From contig JAFAZE010000136.1 in assembly GCA_019239975.1 (NCBI GenBank), forward strand, positions 1 through 40,980: a stretch of DNA of 40,980 bases. Reading direction: 5' to 3'. Origin of the DNA: Streptosporangiaceae bacterium. GTDB lineage: Bacteria > Actinomycetota > Actinomycetes > Streptosporangiales > Streptosporangiaceae. Below the pieces are notes generated by a model. That model was not told where the DNA came from and did no database searches. It saw only the letters and a list, made by a program, of their open reading frames with translations. Made by a program: the position numbers and the translations under genes. How positions within the stretch are numbered: the first letter of the stretch is position 1; every line of letters begins with the position of its first letter. Of this stretch, positions 7,140-16,158 are shown one piece after another.

Positions 7140-7696
7140 CCCGGAAGGAGTTTCGACGGGTCTCGCCACGCATATCTCAGGCCCATGGGCTTGCCGTTGA
7201 GCCGGGCGGGGTCTCCGCCCGGCGGCGGGACTTCGGCGCGCTCCACGCAGGCGCCGCCCCGCGCCGCGTAGAAGGCGCGGGCATCGCTGTTCTGCTCGAG
7301 GACCCACAGGTACAGGCCGGACGAGGGTGACCAGTTCACCACTTCCCGCCCGGTCAGGGCCAGCAGCCGGGTACCGGCCCCTTGTCTCTTCAGCCCGTGT
7401 GCGACGTGAAGGTTGTCGAGCAACGAGCCCCAGGCGGGGTGCTCGCCGAGGAGCGTGTGCGCGAGGCCCACGACCGCGCCGTCGATCTCGGCGAGAATCG
7501 TGCGTGCCCGCGGTTTCGGGCTGGCGAGGCGCCCGGTCCACAGCGGCAGCAGGTACCCGGCGGCGTCGTTGTCGAGGAAGGCGTCGGAAAAGGCACCTCG
7601 GTAGTGCCGCTGCCAGCTGTCGGCGTGCAGCGCGGCGATGGCATGCGCGTCGCCCGGGCCGGCCGCCCGGAACCGCAGCCCGGCTGGGGAGGGCAT
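7136..7696 (-). CDS. GNAT family N-acetyltransferase
   Basis: 186 residues, ATG at 7696 preceded by AGGAGG. GNAT fold: N-terminal RAAGPGDAHAIAALHADSW, strand ARTILAEIDGAVVGLAHTLL, the acetyl-CoA-binding motif A region LLDNLHVAHGLKRQGAGTRLL (R/Q-x-x-G-x-G/A), and motif B SSGLYLWVLEQNSDARAFYAARGG. It transfers an acetyl group from acetyl-CoA to an amine, which may be a small molecule, antibiotic or protein N-terminus; the substrate is unknown. No signal or membrane segments. It is convergent with the MarR gene, overlapping its stop by 4 bp, which may be secondary to the extension of the MarR frame. Confidence 0.88.
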   Translation of the reverse strand: MPSPAGLRFRAAGPGDAHAIAALHADSWQRHYRGAFSDAFLDNDAAGYLLPLWTGRLASPKPRARTILAEIDGAVVGLAHTLLGEHPAWGSLLDNLHVAHGLKRQGAGTRLLALTGREVVNWSPSSGLYLWVLEQNSDARAFYAARGGACVERAEVPPPGGDPARLNGKPMGLRYAWRDPSKLLPG

Positions 7697-7980
7697 AGGC
7701 GTTCCTCCTGATGGACAGATAGTTAGCAGTGGGTGTTCTATCAGCGCAACGAGGCCCGTATCGCCGCGGCGAAGGAGCTGCTGAGCTGTGACTGGTGACC
7801 TTCGCCGCCCCCGGGAGGCGCAGCCGCGATGACCGGGGCGGCGCAGGCGGAACGCGAAACGGGCCCCGGTCAGCGCCGGTGAGATCCGCGTACCTACCAG
7901 CTGATCAGACCTTACCTGCGGCGCACACCGACCCCTGACGGTCAGTTCGCTGCCGGCGGCGGAGCCCGCAGTCCAAGATC
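7697..7980. other. Intergenic region, possible short gene relic
   Basis: No supportable gene. On the plus strand 7728-7800 reads QWVFYQRNEARIAAAKELLS then CDW and a stop. It looks like the C-terminal helix of a protein but has no start or upstream coding sequence, and no family was recognised. The promoter of the minus-strand GNAT gene should lie in the first 100 bp. Confidence 0.3.
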
Positions 7981-8025
7981 ATCAGGAAACCTGTACACCT
8001 TGGCCCGAGCGTGACAGAATTCACA
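7981..8025 (+). promoter_or_regulatory. 45-bp conserved upstream element with CRP-type palindrome (copy 2)
   Basis: Aligns to 4811-4855 at 38 of 45 positions. It ends in CGTGACAGAATTCACA (8010-8025), one base away from perfect TGTGA-N6-TCACA, and carries ATCAGGAAACCTGTACA at its 5' end. It is 200 bp upstream of the glycerol facilitator start and is the best candidate control site for the glp operon, since no glycerol regulator gene (gylR/glpR) is adjacent. CRP control of glycerol genes is known in enteric bacteria; here it is inference from the motif. Confidence 0.5.
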
Positions 8026-8070
8026 ACATGCCCGATTTACTGGTGCCGGGCCGCTGGCGGCACCCGCGGT

Positions 8071-8129
8071 CGGCTTCGGGGATGAAGCGGCCGGCTTTAG
8101 GGATGAAGCGGCCGGCTTCGGGGGATGAC
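8071..8129. repeat. 21-bp tandem repeat, 2.8 copies
   Basis: Units CGGCTTCGGGGATGAAGCGGC (8071), CGGCTTTAGGGATGAAGCGGC (8092) and a partial third (8113). They lie in the 5' untranslated region between the CRP-like element and the glycerol facilitator gene. GCCGGC junctions give local dyad symmetry, so a role as repeated operator is possible. Confidence 0.75.
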
Positions 8130-8225
8130 ATCTGAACACGCCTCAGCGGGCACCAGGACGGTCAGCGCGGTGATCCCGGTCACCGCCGCCGTGGCGCCCG
8201 GGACAGTGCCGTCGAGAGGATTGCC

Positions 8226-9197
8226 GTGTCCGAGTCCGATATCGCTCCTTTGCGCGGAGAAGGACGCACTGTTGGACGTATCACCGGCCTGTACGGTGAG
8301 CTGCTGTCGGAGTTCCTGGGGACGTTCGTCCTGATCGCGTTCGGCGACGGCGTCGTGGCCATGGCCGTCGCCGCCCTGCCCGGCTCGGGCCGGACCGCGG
8401 GCCCCACCGTGATCTTCCAGGCGGCCGGCGACTGGCTGCTGATCACCTGGGGATGGGCGATGGCCGTCGCCTTCGCCGTCTGGGTGGCGGGCGGTGTGAG
8501 CGGCGCCCACCTCAACCCCGCGGTGACCCTGGCCTTCGCCGTGCGGCGGAGGTTCGCGTGGCCGAAGGTGCTCCCTTACATGGCCGCCCAAGTGGTGGGC
8601 GCGTTCGCCGGCGCGGCCCTGGTCTTCCTCGTGTACCACAACGCGATCGACGCGTTCAACCTCGCGGCGAAGACCCCCAGGAGCGGCGGGCAGGCGCTGG
8701 CGACGTACTCGATCTTCGCCACCTTCCCGTCCTCGTTCTTCCACGGCGGCCTGGCCGGGCCGCTGATCGACCAGATCGTCGGCACCGCGTTCCTGCTGAT
8801 CTTCGTGGTGGCGGTCATCGACGTCAGGAACACGGCGGTCCAGTCGAACCTCGCGCCGCTGGCCATCGGCCTGGCCGTGGCGGCGATCGGGATGTCCTAC
8901 GGAGCGAACGCGGGGTACGCCATCAACCCGGCCCGTGACTTCGGCCCGCGCCTGTTCGCGTATGTCGCCGGCTGGGGAAAGGTCGCGCTGCCGGGTACGT
9001 ACAGCCATGCCGGCTTCGCCTTCAGCAACTACTTCTGGATACCGATCGTTGGTCCCCTGATCGGGGGCGTCGTGGGCGTGCTCATCTATGACCTGTTCAT
9101 CGGTGACGTGCTGCACGCCAGGCTCAAGAAGACCGAGGATGTCAGCGGCCCTGTCCCGGAGTCACGGCTCCCCGAGGAGTCTGAATCCGGCGTCTAG
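8226..9197 (+). CDS. glpF: Glycerol uptake facilitator (MIP/aquaporin family)
   Basis: 323 residues, GTG at 8226 after GAGAGGA. Six transmembrane helices and two half-helices with the duplicated pore motifs HLNPAVT (NPA 97-99) and [12 protein letters not shown] (NPA 234-236). The Asp after the second NPAR (Asp238) is the signature of glycerol-conducting aquaglyceroporins as opposed to water-only channels. It lets glycerol diffuse through the inner membrane. It is longer than E. coli GlpF because of an N-terminal extension and periplasmic loops ([19 protein letters not shown]). It is the first gene of a glycerol operon; the kinase starts 41 bp downstream, so phosphorylation can trap incoming glycerol. 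Confidence 0.93.
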   Translation: MSESDIAPLRGEGRTVGRITGLYGELLSEFLGTFVLIAFGDGVVAMAVAALPGSGRTAGPTVIFQAAGDWLLITWGWAMAVAFAVWVAGGVSGAHLNPAVTLAFAVRRRFAWPKVLPYMAAQVVGAFAGAALVFLVYHNAIDAFNLAAKTPRSGGQALATYSIFATFPSSFFHGGLAGPLIDQIVGTAFLLIFVVAVIDVRNTAVQSNLAPLAIGLAVAAIGMSYGANAGYAINPARDFGPRLFAYVAGWGKVALPGTYSHAGFAFSNYFWIPIVGPLIGGVVGVLIYDLFIGDVLHARLKKTEDVSGPVPESRLPEESESGV

Positions 9198-9238
9198 CCG
9201 CAGATCACGAGGCAGCCCATCTGCTCAAGGAGGCGAGC

Positions 9239-10753
9239 ATGCCCGACTACGTCGGCGCCGTAGACCAGGGCACCACGAGCACCCGTTTCATGGTCTTCGA
9301 CCACTCCGGGAACGAGGTCGCCAAGCACCAGCTGGAACACGAGCAGATCCTGCCGAAGGCCGGCTGGGTCGAGCACAACCCGGTGGAGATCTGGGAACGG
9401 ACCGCATCGGTCATCCAGACCGCCCTCAACAACGCCGGGATCGGGGCGTCTGACCTGGTGGCCCTCGGCGTCACCAACCAGCGCGAGACCACCGTCGTCT
9501 GGAACCGCAAAACCGGGCGCCCCTACCACAACGCCATCGTCTGGCAGGACACCCGCACCGACCGGATCGCCAGCGCCCTGGACCGCGACGGGCGCGGGGA
9601 CGTGATCAGGCGCAAGGCGGGACTGCCGCCCGCGACGTACTTCTCCGGCGGGAAGATCCAGTGGATCCTGGAAAACGTCGACGGGGTGCGGGCGGCGGCG
9701 GACAGCGGGGACGCCATCTTCGGCAACACCGACTCGTGGGTCATCTGGAACCTCACCGGGGGCACCGATGGCGGCGTGCACGTCACCGACGTCACCAACG
9801 CCAGCCGCACGATGCTGATGAACCTGGAGACCCTCGACTGGGACGACGAGCTGCTGGGCTTCTTCGGCATCCCGCGCTCGATGCTTCCGAAGATCATGCC
9901 GTCCTCGGCGCCCGGCGGATACGGTGAGCTCACCGGCCTGCCCGCGGTCCGCGGAGTCCCGCTGACCGGCGATCTCGGGGATCAGCAGGCCGCCACGGTG
10001 GGCCAGGTCTGCTTCGAGCTCGGAGAGGCCAAGAACACCTACGGCACCGGCAACTTCATGCTGCTGAACACCGGCGAGAACCTGGTCCGCAGCTCCAGCG
10101 GCCTGCTCACCACCGTGTGCTATCAGTTCGGCGAGCACAAGCCGGTGTACGCCCTGGAGGGCTCGATCGCGGTCACCGGATCGGCGGTGCAATGGCTGCG
10201 CGACCAGCTTGGCATCATCTCCGGCGCGGCCGAGACGGAGACCCTCGCCCGCCAGGTCAGCGACAACGGCGGCATCTACTTCGTGCCCGCGTTCTCCGGG
10301 CTGTTCGCGCCCTACTGGCGCAGCGACGCCCGCGGCGCGATCGTCGGCCTGTCCCGCTTCAACACCAACGCCCACCTGGCCAGGGCCACCCTGGAGGCCA
10401 TCTGCTACCAGAGCCGCGACGTCGCCGAGGCCATGGAACAGGACTCCGGCGTGCACCTGGAGGTGCTGAAGGTCGACGGCGGGGTCACCGCGAACGACCT
10501 GTGCATGCAGATGCAGGCCGACATCCTCGGCGTTCCGGTCAGCCGGCCGGTCGTGGCCGAGACCACCGCCCTTGGCGCGGCCTACGCGGCCGGCCTGGCC
10601 ACCGGGTTCTGGTCGACCACCGGCGAGCTGCGGGCCAACTGGAACGAATCGAAACGCTGGACGCCGCAGTGGAGCGACCAGCAGCGAGCGGAGGGCTACG
10701 CGGGCTGGAAGAAGGCGGTGCAGCGCACGCTCGGCTGGGTAGAGGTGCAGTGA
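9239..10753 (+). CDS. glpK: Glycerol kinase
   Basis: 504 residues, the usual length, ATG at 9239 after AAGGAGG. FGGY-kinase fold: N-terminal phosphate loop [13 protein letters not shown], glycerol-binding [16 protein letters not shown] and [17 protein letters not shown], the GDLGDQQAA motif, ATP-site [23 protein letters not shown] and the second signature [12 protein letters not shown]. It converts glycerol and ATP to sn-glycerol-3-phosphate in the cytoplasm. It sits between the facilitator (41 bp upstream) and the dehydrogenase (7 bp downstream), so the three are almost certainly co-transcribed. Confidence 0.96.
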   Translation: MPDYVGAVDQGTTSTRFMVFDHSGNEVAKHQLEHEQILPKAGWVEHNPVEIWERTASVIQTALNNAGIGASDLVALGVTNQRETTVVWNRKTGRPYHNAIVWQDTRTDRIASALDRDGRGDVIRRKAGLPPATYFSGGKIQWILENVDGVRAAADSGDAIFGNTDSWVIWNLTGGTDGGVHVTDVTNASRTMLMNLETLDWDDELLGFFGIPRSMLPKIMPSSAPGGYGELTGLPAVRGVPLTGDLGDQQAATVGQVCFELGEAKNTYGTGNFMLLNTGENLVRSSSGLLTTVCYQFGEHKPVYALEGSIAVTGSAVQWLRDQLGIISGAAETETLARQVSDNGGIYFVPAFSGLFAPYWRSDARGAIVGLSRFNTNAHLARATLEAICYQSRDVAEAMEQDSGVHLEVLKVDGGVTANDLCMQMQADILGVPVSRPVVAETTALGAAYAAGLATGFWSTTGELRANWNESKRWTPQWSDQQRAEGYAGWKKAVQRTLGWVEVQ

Positions 10754-10760
10754 TCCGGCC

Positions 10761-12491
10761 GTGGCGCAGAAGGATGGCGGAGGGCCCGTGGTAGCAGGAC
10801 TGTCCCCGGCCGCGCGGGAGGCCGCGATCGCCCGGATGGCCGAGCGCGAACTGGACGTACTGGTCGTGGGCGGCGGCGTGGTGGGAGCGGGCAGCGCGCT
10901 CGACGCGGTGACGCGAGGGCTGACGACCGGTATCGTCGAAGCCCGGGACTGGGCCAGCGGCACATCCAGCCGGTCCAGCAAGCTCATCCACGGCGGGCTG
11001 CGCTACCTGGAGATGCTTGACTTCGGGCTGGTCCGGGAGGCGCTGACCGAGCGCGGCCTGCTCCTTGACCGCATCGCGCCGCACCTGGTGCGGCCGGTGC
11101 CGTTCCTCTACCCGTTGCAGCACCGGGTGTGGGAACGGGCCTACGTCGGCGCCGGGGTGGCGCTCTACGACGCGATGGCCTACACCTCCGGCACCGCCCG
11201 CGGGCTCAGGCGCCACCGGCACCTCAGCCGCAGGCGCGCTCTGCGCCAGGCCCCGTGCCTGCGCAAGGACGCGCTCACCGGCGCCATCCAGTACTGGGAC
11301 GCGCAGGTCGACGACGCCCGGCACACCGTAACCGTGGTGCGCACCGCGGCCTCTTTCGGCGCGCTCGCGGTCAACCGGGCCGAGGTGACCGGCTTCCTGC
11401 GGCAGGGCGAGCGGGTCACCGGCGCCGCGGTCACCGACCTGGAGACCGGGGACACCTTCGAGGTACACGCAAAGCAGGTCATCAACGCCACCGGCGTGTG
11501 GACCGACGACACCCAGGCGCTGGCCGACACCCGCGGCCAGTTCCACGTCCGCTCCTCGAAGGGAATTCACCTCGTGGTCCCCCGTGACCGGCTGCCGTCC
11601 ACCACCGGGCTCATCCTGCGGACCGAGAAGAGCGTGCTGTTCGTCATCCCCTGGGGACGGCACTGGATCATCGGCACAACCGACACCGACTGGGAGCTGA
11701 CGAAGGCGCACCCCGCCGCCAGCTCCCGCGATATCGACTACCTGCTGGAGCACGTGAACTCCGTACTCAGCTCGCCGCTCACCCGCGAAGATGTCGAGGG
11801 CGTGTACGCCGGCCTGCGGCCGCTGCTGTCCGGGGAGTCCGAGTCGACGTCCAGGCTGTCCCGCGAGCATGTCGTCGGCCACCCGGTTCCCGGGCTGGTC
11901 GTGGTCGCGGGCGGAAAGTACACCACCTACCGGGTGATGGCCGCCGACGCCATCGACGAGGCCGCCCGCACGATGGACGCCCGCGTGCCGGAGTCGTGCA
12001 CCGCCGAACTGCCGCTGGCCGGCGCCGACGGCTACCGGGCGCTGTGGAACCAGCGCCGGGCGCTGGCCGCGGCCGCCGGCATCCACGTCGCCCGCGTCGA
12101 GCACCTGCTCAACCGGTACGGCTCATGCGTCCACGAGCTGCTGGACATGATCCGCGAGGATCCGTCGCTCGCCACCCCGCTACCGGGCGCCGACGACTAC
12201 CTGGCGGTCGAGGCCCGCTACGCCGTGACCCACGAGGGTGCCCGGCATCTGGACGACGTGCTGACCCGGCGCACCCGGATCTCGATCGAGGCCTGGGACC
12301 GCGGCGCCGACGCGGCCCCGACGGTGGCCGGGCTCATGGCCGGCGTTCTCGGGTGGAGCGAGGAGGACAAGGGGCGCGAGATCAAGCTGTACCTGGCACG
12401 CGTGGCGGCGGAGCGCGACTCGCAGACCAAGCCGGATGACGCCGCGGCCAAGGCCGCCAGGCTCGAGGCACCCGACATCGCCGCCTTGTGA
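10761..12491 (+). CDS. glpD: Aerobic glycerol-3-phosphate dehydrogenase (FAD-dependent)
   Basis: Up to 576 residues. FAD-binding Rossmann motif DVLVVGGGVVGAGSALDAVTRG near residue 32, then SSRSSKLIHGGLRYLE, the substrate-domain segments GVWTDDTQ, SSKGIHLVVPRD and PWGRHWIIGTTDTDWE, and GKYTTYRVMAADAID, followed by the C-terminal helical cap (DAO_C). It oxidises sn-glycerol-3-phosphate to dihydroxyacetone phosphate and passes electrons to quinone at the membrane, feeding glycerol into glycolysis. Two starts are possible: GTG 10761, seven bases after the kinase stop, or GTG 10788 behind GGAGGG. The second gives a more typical N-terminus. Last gene of the glp operon. Confidence 0.95.
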   Translation: MAQKDGGGPVVAGLSPAAREAAIARMAERELDVLVVGGGVVGAGSALDAVTRGLTTGIVEARDWASGTSSRSSKLIHGGLRYLEMLDFGLVREALTERGLLLDRIAPHLVRPVPFLYPLQHRVWERAYVGAGVALYDAMAYTSGTARGLRRHRHLSRRRALRQAPCLRKDALTGAIQYWDAQVDDARHTVTVVRTAASFGALAVNRAEVTGFLRQGERVTGAAVTDLETGDTFEVHAKQVINATGVWTDDTQALADTRGQFHVRSSKGIHLVVPRDRLPSTTGLILRTEKSVLFVIPWGRHWIIGTTDTDWELTKAHPAASSRDIDYLLEHVNSVLSSPLTREDVEGVYAGLRPLLSGESESTSRLSREHVVGHPVPGLVVVAGGKYTTYRVMAADAIDEAARTMDARVPESCTAELPLAGADGYRALWNQRRALAAAAGIHVARVEHLLNRYGSCVHELLDMIREDPSLATPLPGADDYLAVEARYAVTHEGARHLDDVLTRRTRISIEAWDRGADAAPTVAGLMAGVLGWSEEDKGREIKLYLARVAAERDSQTKPDDAAAKAARLEAPDIAAL

Positions 12492-12847
12492 TGGAGAACC
12501 ACGAGCAGCCCGGAAGACGGAGGCACACCAGCCGACTCGGAGCTGGCTGAGGCCGTAACACCACCGCTCGTTCAGATAATTAAAATAGTTTTCTAAACGG
12601 ACGGTAGTTTCACGAACCCGGACGCCGAGTCCAGGGCGTGGCCGGGCGATCGATGGAGGCGGAAACGCGCGGTCCCCACCGATGCCGCCCGCGGGCTCTG
12701 CGGGGCTGTTCACGGCGCCGATGGACAGGTTCGCCATGCTTGGCGGAATAGGTCTGGAACTGCCCGCCCGCGCCGAACCTGCCCGGCCGGAGCCGGCGCG
12801 GACCGGTGATCGATGAGGTTGTGGGATTTCAATGGTATCGTTTTCCC
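12492..12847. other. Intergenic region between glp operon and AbrB/PIN module
   Basis: No convincing gene. A weak hairpin (CCAGC/GCTGG, 9-nt loop, about 12528-12546) could end the glp transcript. An AT-rich patch at 12570-12598 (GATAATTAAAATAG) stands out from the background and may be a promoter or an insertion scar. A 32-codon frame (about 12720-12816) was seen but has no support. Confidence 0.35.
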
Positions 12848-13084
12848 ATGGAAGCCATCGTTGACCAGGCTGGCCGGGTCGTCCTGCCCAAGCCCATCCG
12901 GGACGCGCTGGGCTTGCTCCCCGGCACGAAGGTCGACATCTCGCCATACGGCGCCGGCGCGCAGCTCGTGCCGGCGGGCCGGACCGCACGGCTGGTCGAG
13001 GAGGACGGCGTACTGGTCGCGGCGGGTGAGACCCCGGTCGATGACGGCGTGGTTTTCGCCCTCATGGACGCGGGCCGCAAGTGA
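12848..13084 (+). CDS. AbrB/MazE/SpoVT-type antitoxin
   Basis: 78 residues from the ATG at 12848. An in-frame earlier start at 12806 is less likely because the swapped-hairpin AbrB fold begins with [31 protein letters not shown], a textbook SpoVT-AbrB segment. The C-terminal 40 residues would wrap the toxin. It neutralises the downstream PIN ribonuclease by binding it and usually represses its own promoter. Its TGA overlaps the toxin GTG by 4 bp, which implies translational coupling. The DNA just upstream of the ATG (about 12825-12848) has weak dyad symmetry (TGGGA...TCCCA) that could be the operator; no strong ribosome binding site is present. Confidence 0.85.
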   Translation: MEAIVDQAGRVVLPKPIRDALGLLPGTKVDISPYGAGAQLVPAGRTARLVEEDGVLVAAGETPVDDGVVFALMDAGRK

Positions 13085-13488
13085 CGGTCGCGATCGACAC
13101 CAGCGTCGCCGTTCCGTTGCTCGTCCGCTCACATCACGATCACGCCGCCGTGGTGCGCTGGTGGAGCGGGCAGGAAGTCGCCCTCAGTGGCCACGCCCTC
13201 CCCGAGACCTACTCCGTGCTCACCCGGCTGCCCGGTGACGCTCGCCTGGCACCGGCCGACGCCGCCCGGCTGCTGGGTGCCCGGTTCGCCCCGCCCCTCG
13301 TGCTGAGCGGCCCGCACACGCGGAAGCTGCCGGACACCCTCAGCGGTCTCGGCATCGCCGGCGGAGCCGTCTACGACGCGCTCGTGGCATTGGCCGCCAA
13401 AGAACACGGGGCGGCGCTCGCGACCCGCGACGCGCGAGCGCGCGGCACCTATGACGCGGTCGGCGTCAAGGTAATCGTCGTAACCTGA
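13081..13488 (+). CDS. PIN-domain ribonuclease toxin (VapC-type)
   Basis: 135 residues, GTG at 13081 within the antitoxin stop. PIN-domain acidic residues are in place: [12 protein letters not shown] (first Asp), [11 protein letters not shown] (Glu), [13 protein letters not shown] (Asp) and [11 protein letters not shown] (last Asp), which together bind Mg2+/Mn2+. VapC toxins cleave tRNA or rRNA and slow growth when the antitoxin is lost. A strong hairpin at 13565 follows, beyond a C-rich tract. Coupled to an AbrB-type antitoxin, one of several partner families of VapC. Confidence 0.88.
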   Translation: MTVAIDTSVAVPLLVRSHHDHAAVVRWWSGQEVALSGHALPETYSVLTRLPGDARLAPADAARLLGARFAPPLVLSGPHTRKLPDTLSGLGIAGGAVYDALVALAAKEHGAALATRDARARGTYDAVGVKVIVVT

Positions 13489-13564
13489 CCCTCCGCCCGC
13501 CGCCGTCGCCCCCCCCGGGGGCGGCCGGCCCCGCCGCCCGCCCCCACCCCCCGCCGCCCGATAC

Positions 13565-13599
13565 GCGTCCTCCGCCGCCCAAGGGCGGGCGGAGGACGC
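13565..13599. terminator. Bidirectional terminator hairpin
   Basis: GCGTCCTCCGCC pairs with GGCGGAGGACGC, with an inner GCCC-AA-GGGC and one bulged G, between two convergent genes (PIN toxin and secreted esterase). No T-tract follows, as is common in high-GC actinobacteria. Confidence 0.75.
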
Positions 13600-13693
13600 A
13601 GCTTTGTACGCGTTCCGTGGTCGCATTTGGGGCAAACCGGGACAGTTACTCGTCGGTACGCATACAGAGTAACCGCGCCGCGCCCGGGGCCAC

Positions 13694-13718
13694 GCAGGGC
13701 CGCTCGGAGCGGCCCTGC
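13694..13718 (-). terminator. Hairpin terminator of the secreted esterase gene
   Basis: Perfect 11-bp stem GCAGGGCCGCT/AGCGGCCCTGC with a 3-nt loop, 13 bp beyond the esterase stop at 13731 on the minus strand. Confidence 0.75.
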
Positions 13719-13730
13719 GGGAAACAAGGC

Positions 13731-15275
13731 CTAGGAGCAGGCCGTGCCGTTGAGGCTGAAGCTTGCTGGCGCTGCGTCGCTGCTGGTCCAGGTGCCCTGG
13801 AAGCCGGCGGACGTGGAGCCGCTGGCCGGGATGGCGCCGTTGTAGCTCGCGTTGGTGATCGTCACGTTTTCGCCGCTCTGGCTGACGGTGCCGTTCCACC
13901 CGTTGGTGATGTGCTGGTCACCGGGGAAGGTGAAGGTCAGCTTCCAGCCGGCCAGCGCCGCCGTGCTGGTGTTGGTGATCGTGACGCTGGCGGTGAATCC
14001 GCCCGCCCACTGGCTGGTTGTCTGGTACGTCACATGGCAGGAGCCGCCACCGGTGGTGCCGGAGCTGACCGTCCAGGTGAACGTCGCGGATCCGGTCGCG
14101 CCGGTGGTGTCGGTGGCGGTCACCGTGACCGTGGACGTCCCGGCGGTGGTGGGGGTGCCGCTGATCAGGCCGGTCGAAGGGCTGATGGACAGGCCGGCCG
14201 GCAGGCCGGCGGCGGAGTACGTCAGGGTCTGCCCGGCTGCGGAGTCGGTCGCGTGGACCTGCACCGAGGCGGCGGTGCCGGCCGCGGTGGTCTGGCTGCC
14301 GGGGCTGGTCACCGACACCTGGTTACCCTGCGCGGTGCTGTCCAGGCCGAAGAAGTGGATCGCATAGGCCGCCATCCCGCTCCCCTGCACCGGCAGCACG
14401 TGACCGGCGCCCGCGATACTGTACGCCTCGACCTCGGCGACACCGGCGCTGTTGTCATACCGGGTGCGGGTCCAGCCCGACACGGGGGTGTCCGTCGAGG
14501 AGGGGGTCTGGCTCACGCCGAGGACGTTCGTCCACTGCTTGATCTCTTCGCCGAAGTTGTTGTAACTGATCGTGCCGTCGGCGGTGCCGTGCCAGAGCTG
14601 CACACGGGGACGCGGCCCGTTGTAGCCGGGGTCGGCGTTTCGGACCATATCGCCCCACGCCTGCGGGGTGTTGGTGACCTGGCCCTGGGCGCAGGCGGAG
14701 TTCCACCCGTCGACGGTGCCCGTGTAGAAGCAGCCGAACGGCACGCCCATGAACGCCGCGCCCGCCTTGAACACGTCCGGGTAGTCGCCGAGCATGACGT
14801 TGGTCATCATGCCGCCCGAGGACGAACCGGTGACGTAGACCTGGTTCGGGTTGCCGCCGTAGTGCTGCTCGGTGTACGTGATCATGGACATCAGGCCCAC
14901 CGGGTCGCTGCCGCCGTTCCTGGTGAGCGCCTGGCTGGACGACACGTCCCAGCAGTCAAAGCTGCGGGTCACCGACGGGTAGATCACGATGAACCCGTAC
15001 TGGTCCGCCAGCGAGGCGAAATCGGTGCTCTGGTAGAAGTAGGGCCCCGAGCCGCTGCACCCGTGCAGGCCGAGCAGGATAGGCGGGTTGGGCCGGACGC
15101 TGGCCGGCACATAGATGTACATCAGCAGGTTGCTGGGGTTATTGCCGAAGTTGGTGACCTGGACCAGCGAGGCAGCGGACGCGTGCGGCGCCGCCTGCAC
15201 GCTCACGCCCGCCGCGGCGGCAGCCGCCAGAGCGATGGCTGCCAGGCGGCTCTTCCGGAATAGGGATCGGAGCAT
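13731..15275 (-). CDS. Secreted CE1/PHB-depolymerase-type esterase with CBM2
   Basis: 514 residues. ATG 15275 is chosen for the GAGGAGG just before it and the signal peptide it opens (RKSR, hydrophobic Ala-rich core, cleavage near residue 36). Catalytic domain 37-315: LLGLHGCSGSG, nucleophile elbow GSSSGG (Ser152), Asp233 in HGTADG, His292 in GAGHVLP, plus paired cysteines. A putative Ig-like (He_PIG) module follows at about 319-405, then Thr/Gly linker and a family 2 carbohydrate-binding module bounded by Cys near 413 and 513, with the usual aromatic residues (W in QWAGGF, GWKLTF, NGWNGT). The family includes acetylxylan and feruloyl esterases and PHB depolymerases; the CBM2 favours a plant cell-wall ester. 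A LacI-like operator lies 113 bp upstream. Confidence 0.9.
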   Translation of the reverse strand: MLRSLFRKSRLAAIALAAAAAAGVSVQAAPHASAASLVQVTNFGNNPSNLLMYIYVPASVRPNPPILLGLHGCSGSGPYFYQSTDFASLADQYGFIVIYPSVTRSFDCWDVSSSQALTRNGGSDPVGLMSMITYTEQHYGGNPNQVYVTGSSSGGMMTNVMLGDYPDVFKAGAAFMGVPFGCFYTGTVDGWNSACAQGQVTNTPQAWGDMVRNADPGYNGPRPRVQLWHGTADGTISYNNFGEEIKQWTNVLGVSQTPSSTDTPVSGWTRTRYDNSAGVAEVEAYSIAGAGHVLPVQGSGMAAYAIHFFGLDSTAQGNQVSVTSPGSQTTAAGTAASVQVHATDSAAGQTLTYSAAGLPAGLSISPSTGLISGTPTTAGTSTVTVTATDTTGATGSATFTWTVSSGTTGGGSCHVTYQTTSQWAGGFTASVTITNTSTAALAGWKLTFTFPGDQHITNGWNGTVSQSGENVTITNASYNGAIPASGSTSAGFQGTWTSSDAAPASFSLNGTACS

Positions 15276-15387
15276 CAGCCCTCCTCGCTGCTGCGGACGG
15301 CCACACACGGGACGCCGTGCCCGAGCGGTAGCCGGGCGGTCACAAAGACCTTTCTCCCTTCGCGGGATGCCCCATGAGCGCGAAATT

Positions 15388-15401
15388 TGTTAGCGTTAAC
15401 A
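15388..15401 (-). promoter_or_regulatory. LacI-type operator upstream of the CE1 esterase
   Basis: TGTTAGCGTTAACA is a 14-bp near-palindrome (12 of 14 positions symmetric) with the central CG of LacI/GalR-family operators. Such sites precede many actinobacterial polysaccharide-utilisation genes. Located 113 bp upstream of the esterase ATG. The regulator itself is not in the window. Confidence 0.55.
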
Positions 15402-15711
15402 TCGGGCACGCTGCCGATCCTGACGCCGCCCGTCCGCAACTGTCAACGAAGCGTCACCGGTCCCGGCCCCCGCCTGTTCCCAGCACCGCCCTGACTTGGC
15501 GTTACCTCCCTGGACGGCCTGCCGGGGCACGGTGAAAGTTCCACCCCGGCTTCAGGCCAGTTCACCCGGCGTGCCGCAGCTACCCCGATGCCCGTAATGC
15601 CCGCATTCCGGCGGGTGCCCTGGTTGCTGAGCGCCGATCACCCCGTCCTGACTGGCATGCCAGCGGACCTGGACCGGCGCTTGCCGGCCTAGTTTGCCAA
15701 AGTATTGAGCC
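15402..15711. other. Intergenic region without a gene
   Basis: It lies between the divergent esterase (minus) and a small hypothetical gene (plus). Apart from promoter DNA for both, no protein-like frame, repeat or RNA structure was recognised. Confidence 0.5.
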
Positions 15712-16107
15712 ATGACAGATCTTCCGCCAAAGATCGCCGAACGCTACCGGCGCGCGGCCCAGCAGAACCGCCTGCTGCCCGAGACCGCAGCCGCGATCTT
15801 GCGCGCGGCGGCCCGGTACCGGCGCCTGGACGAGGGATCCGGCCCGCGTGGCTATTACGAGCGAACCGACGAGGAAGGCCTGGACGACAAGGGCGGGCGC
15901 TGGCTGTGGGAGACGGTCACGGTAGACACCAAGATCATCGCTGTGAAACAGATCGAGGTGACGTCGGATGGCGCCGTCCGCCGCTATAGCTGGCGATGGC
16001 TGCACGATCGGGACGGTTTCCTGACCGATCAGCCGCTGTATCCCGAAGAGGAAGGACTTCACCTGATCACCCGGGACAGGTTTTACGAGGTGTGGGACCC
16101 GGCGTGA
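15712..16107 (+). CDS. Hypothetical protein, 131 residues
   Basis: ATG at 15712. The product is soluble and charged, with an N-terminal helix (KIAERYRRAAQQNRLLPETAAAILRAAARYRR) followed by a beta-rich, Trp/Tyr-rich half (GRWLWETVTVDTKIIAVKQIEV, RRYSWRWLHDRDGFLTDQPLYPEE). No signal peptide, membrane segment or cysteines. Codon use and amino-acid composition look genuinely coding. It is followed by a convergent MFS gene. I do not recognise the family; the pattern fits a small actinobacterial cytoplasmic protein. Confidence 0.7.
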   Translation: MTDLPPKIAERYRRAAQQNRLLPETAAAILRAAARYRRLDEGSGPRGYYERTDEEGLDDKGGRWLWETVTVDTKIIAVKQIEVTSDGAVRRYSWRWLHDRDGFLTDQPLYPEEEGLHLITRDRFYEVWDPA

Positions 16108-16158
16108 TCGTAGTTCCGTGGGCAAGCCCGCCGCGCGGGTTTCGCGCTTGGCGGCCGC

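Noticed and set aside
13617..15263. 548-codon plus-strand frame over the CE1 esterase
   Set aside because: Gly/Arg/Val-rich antisense shadow; the minus strand has catalytic triad, CBM2 and signal peptide.
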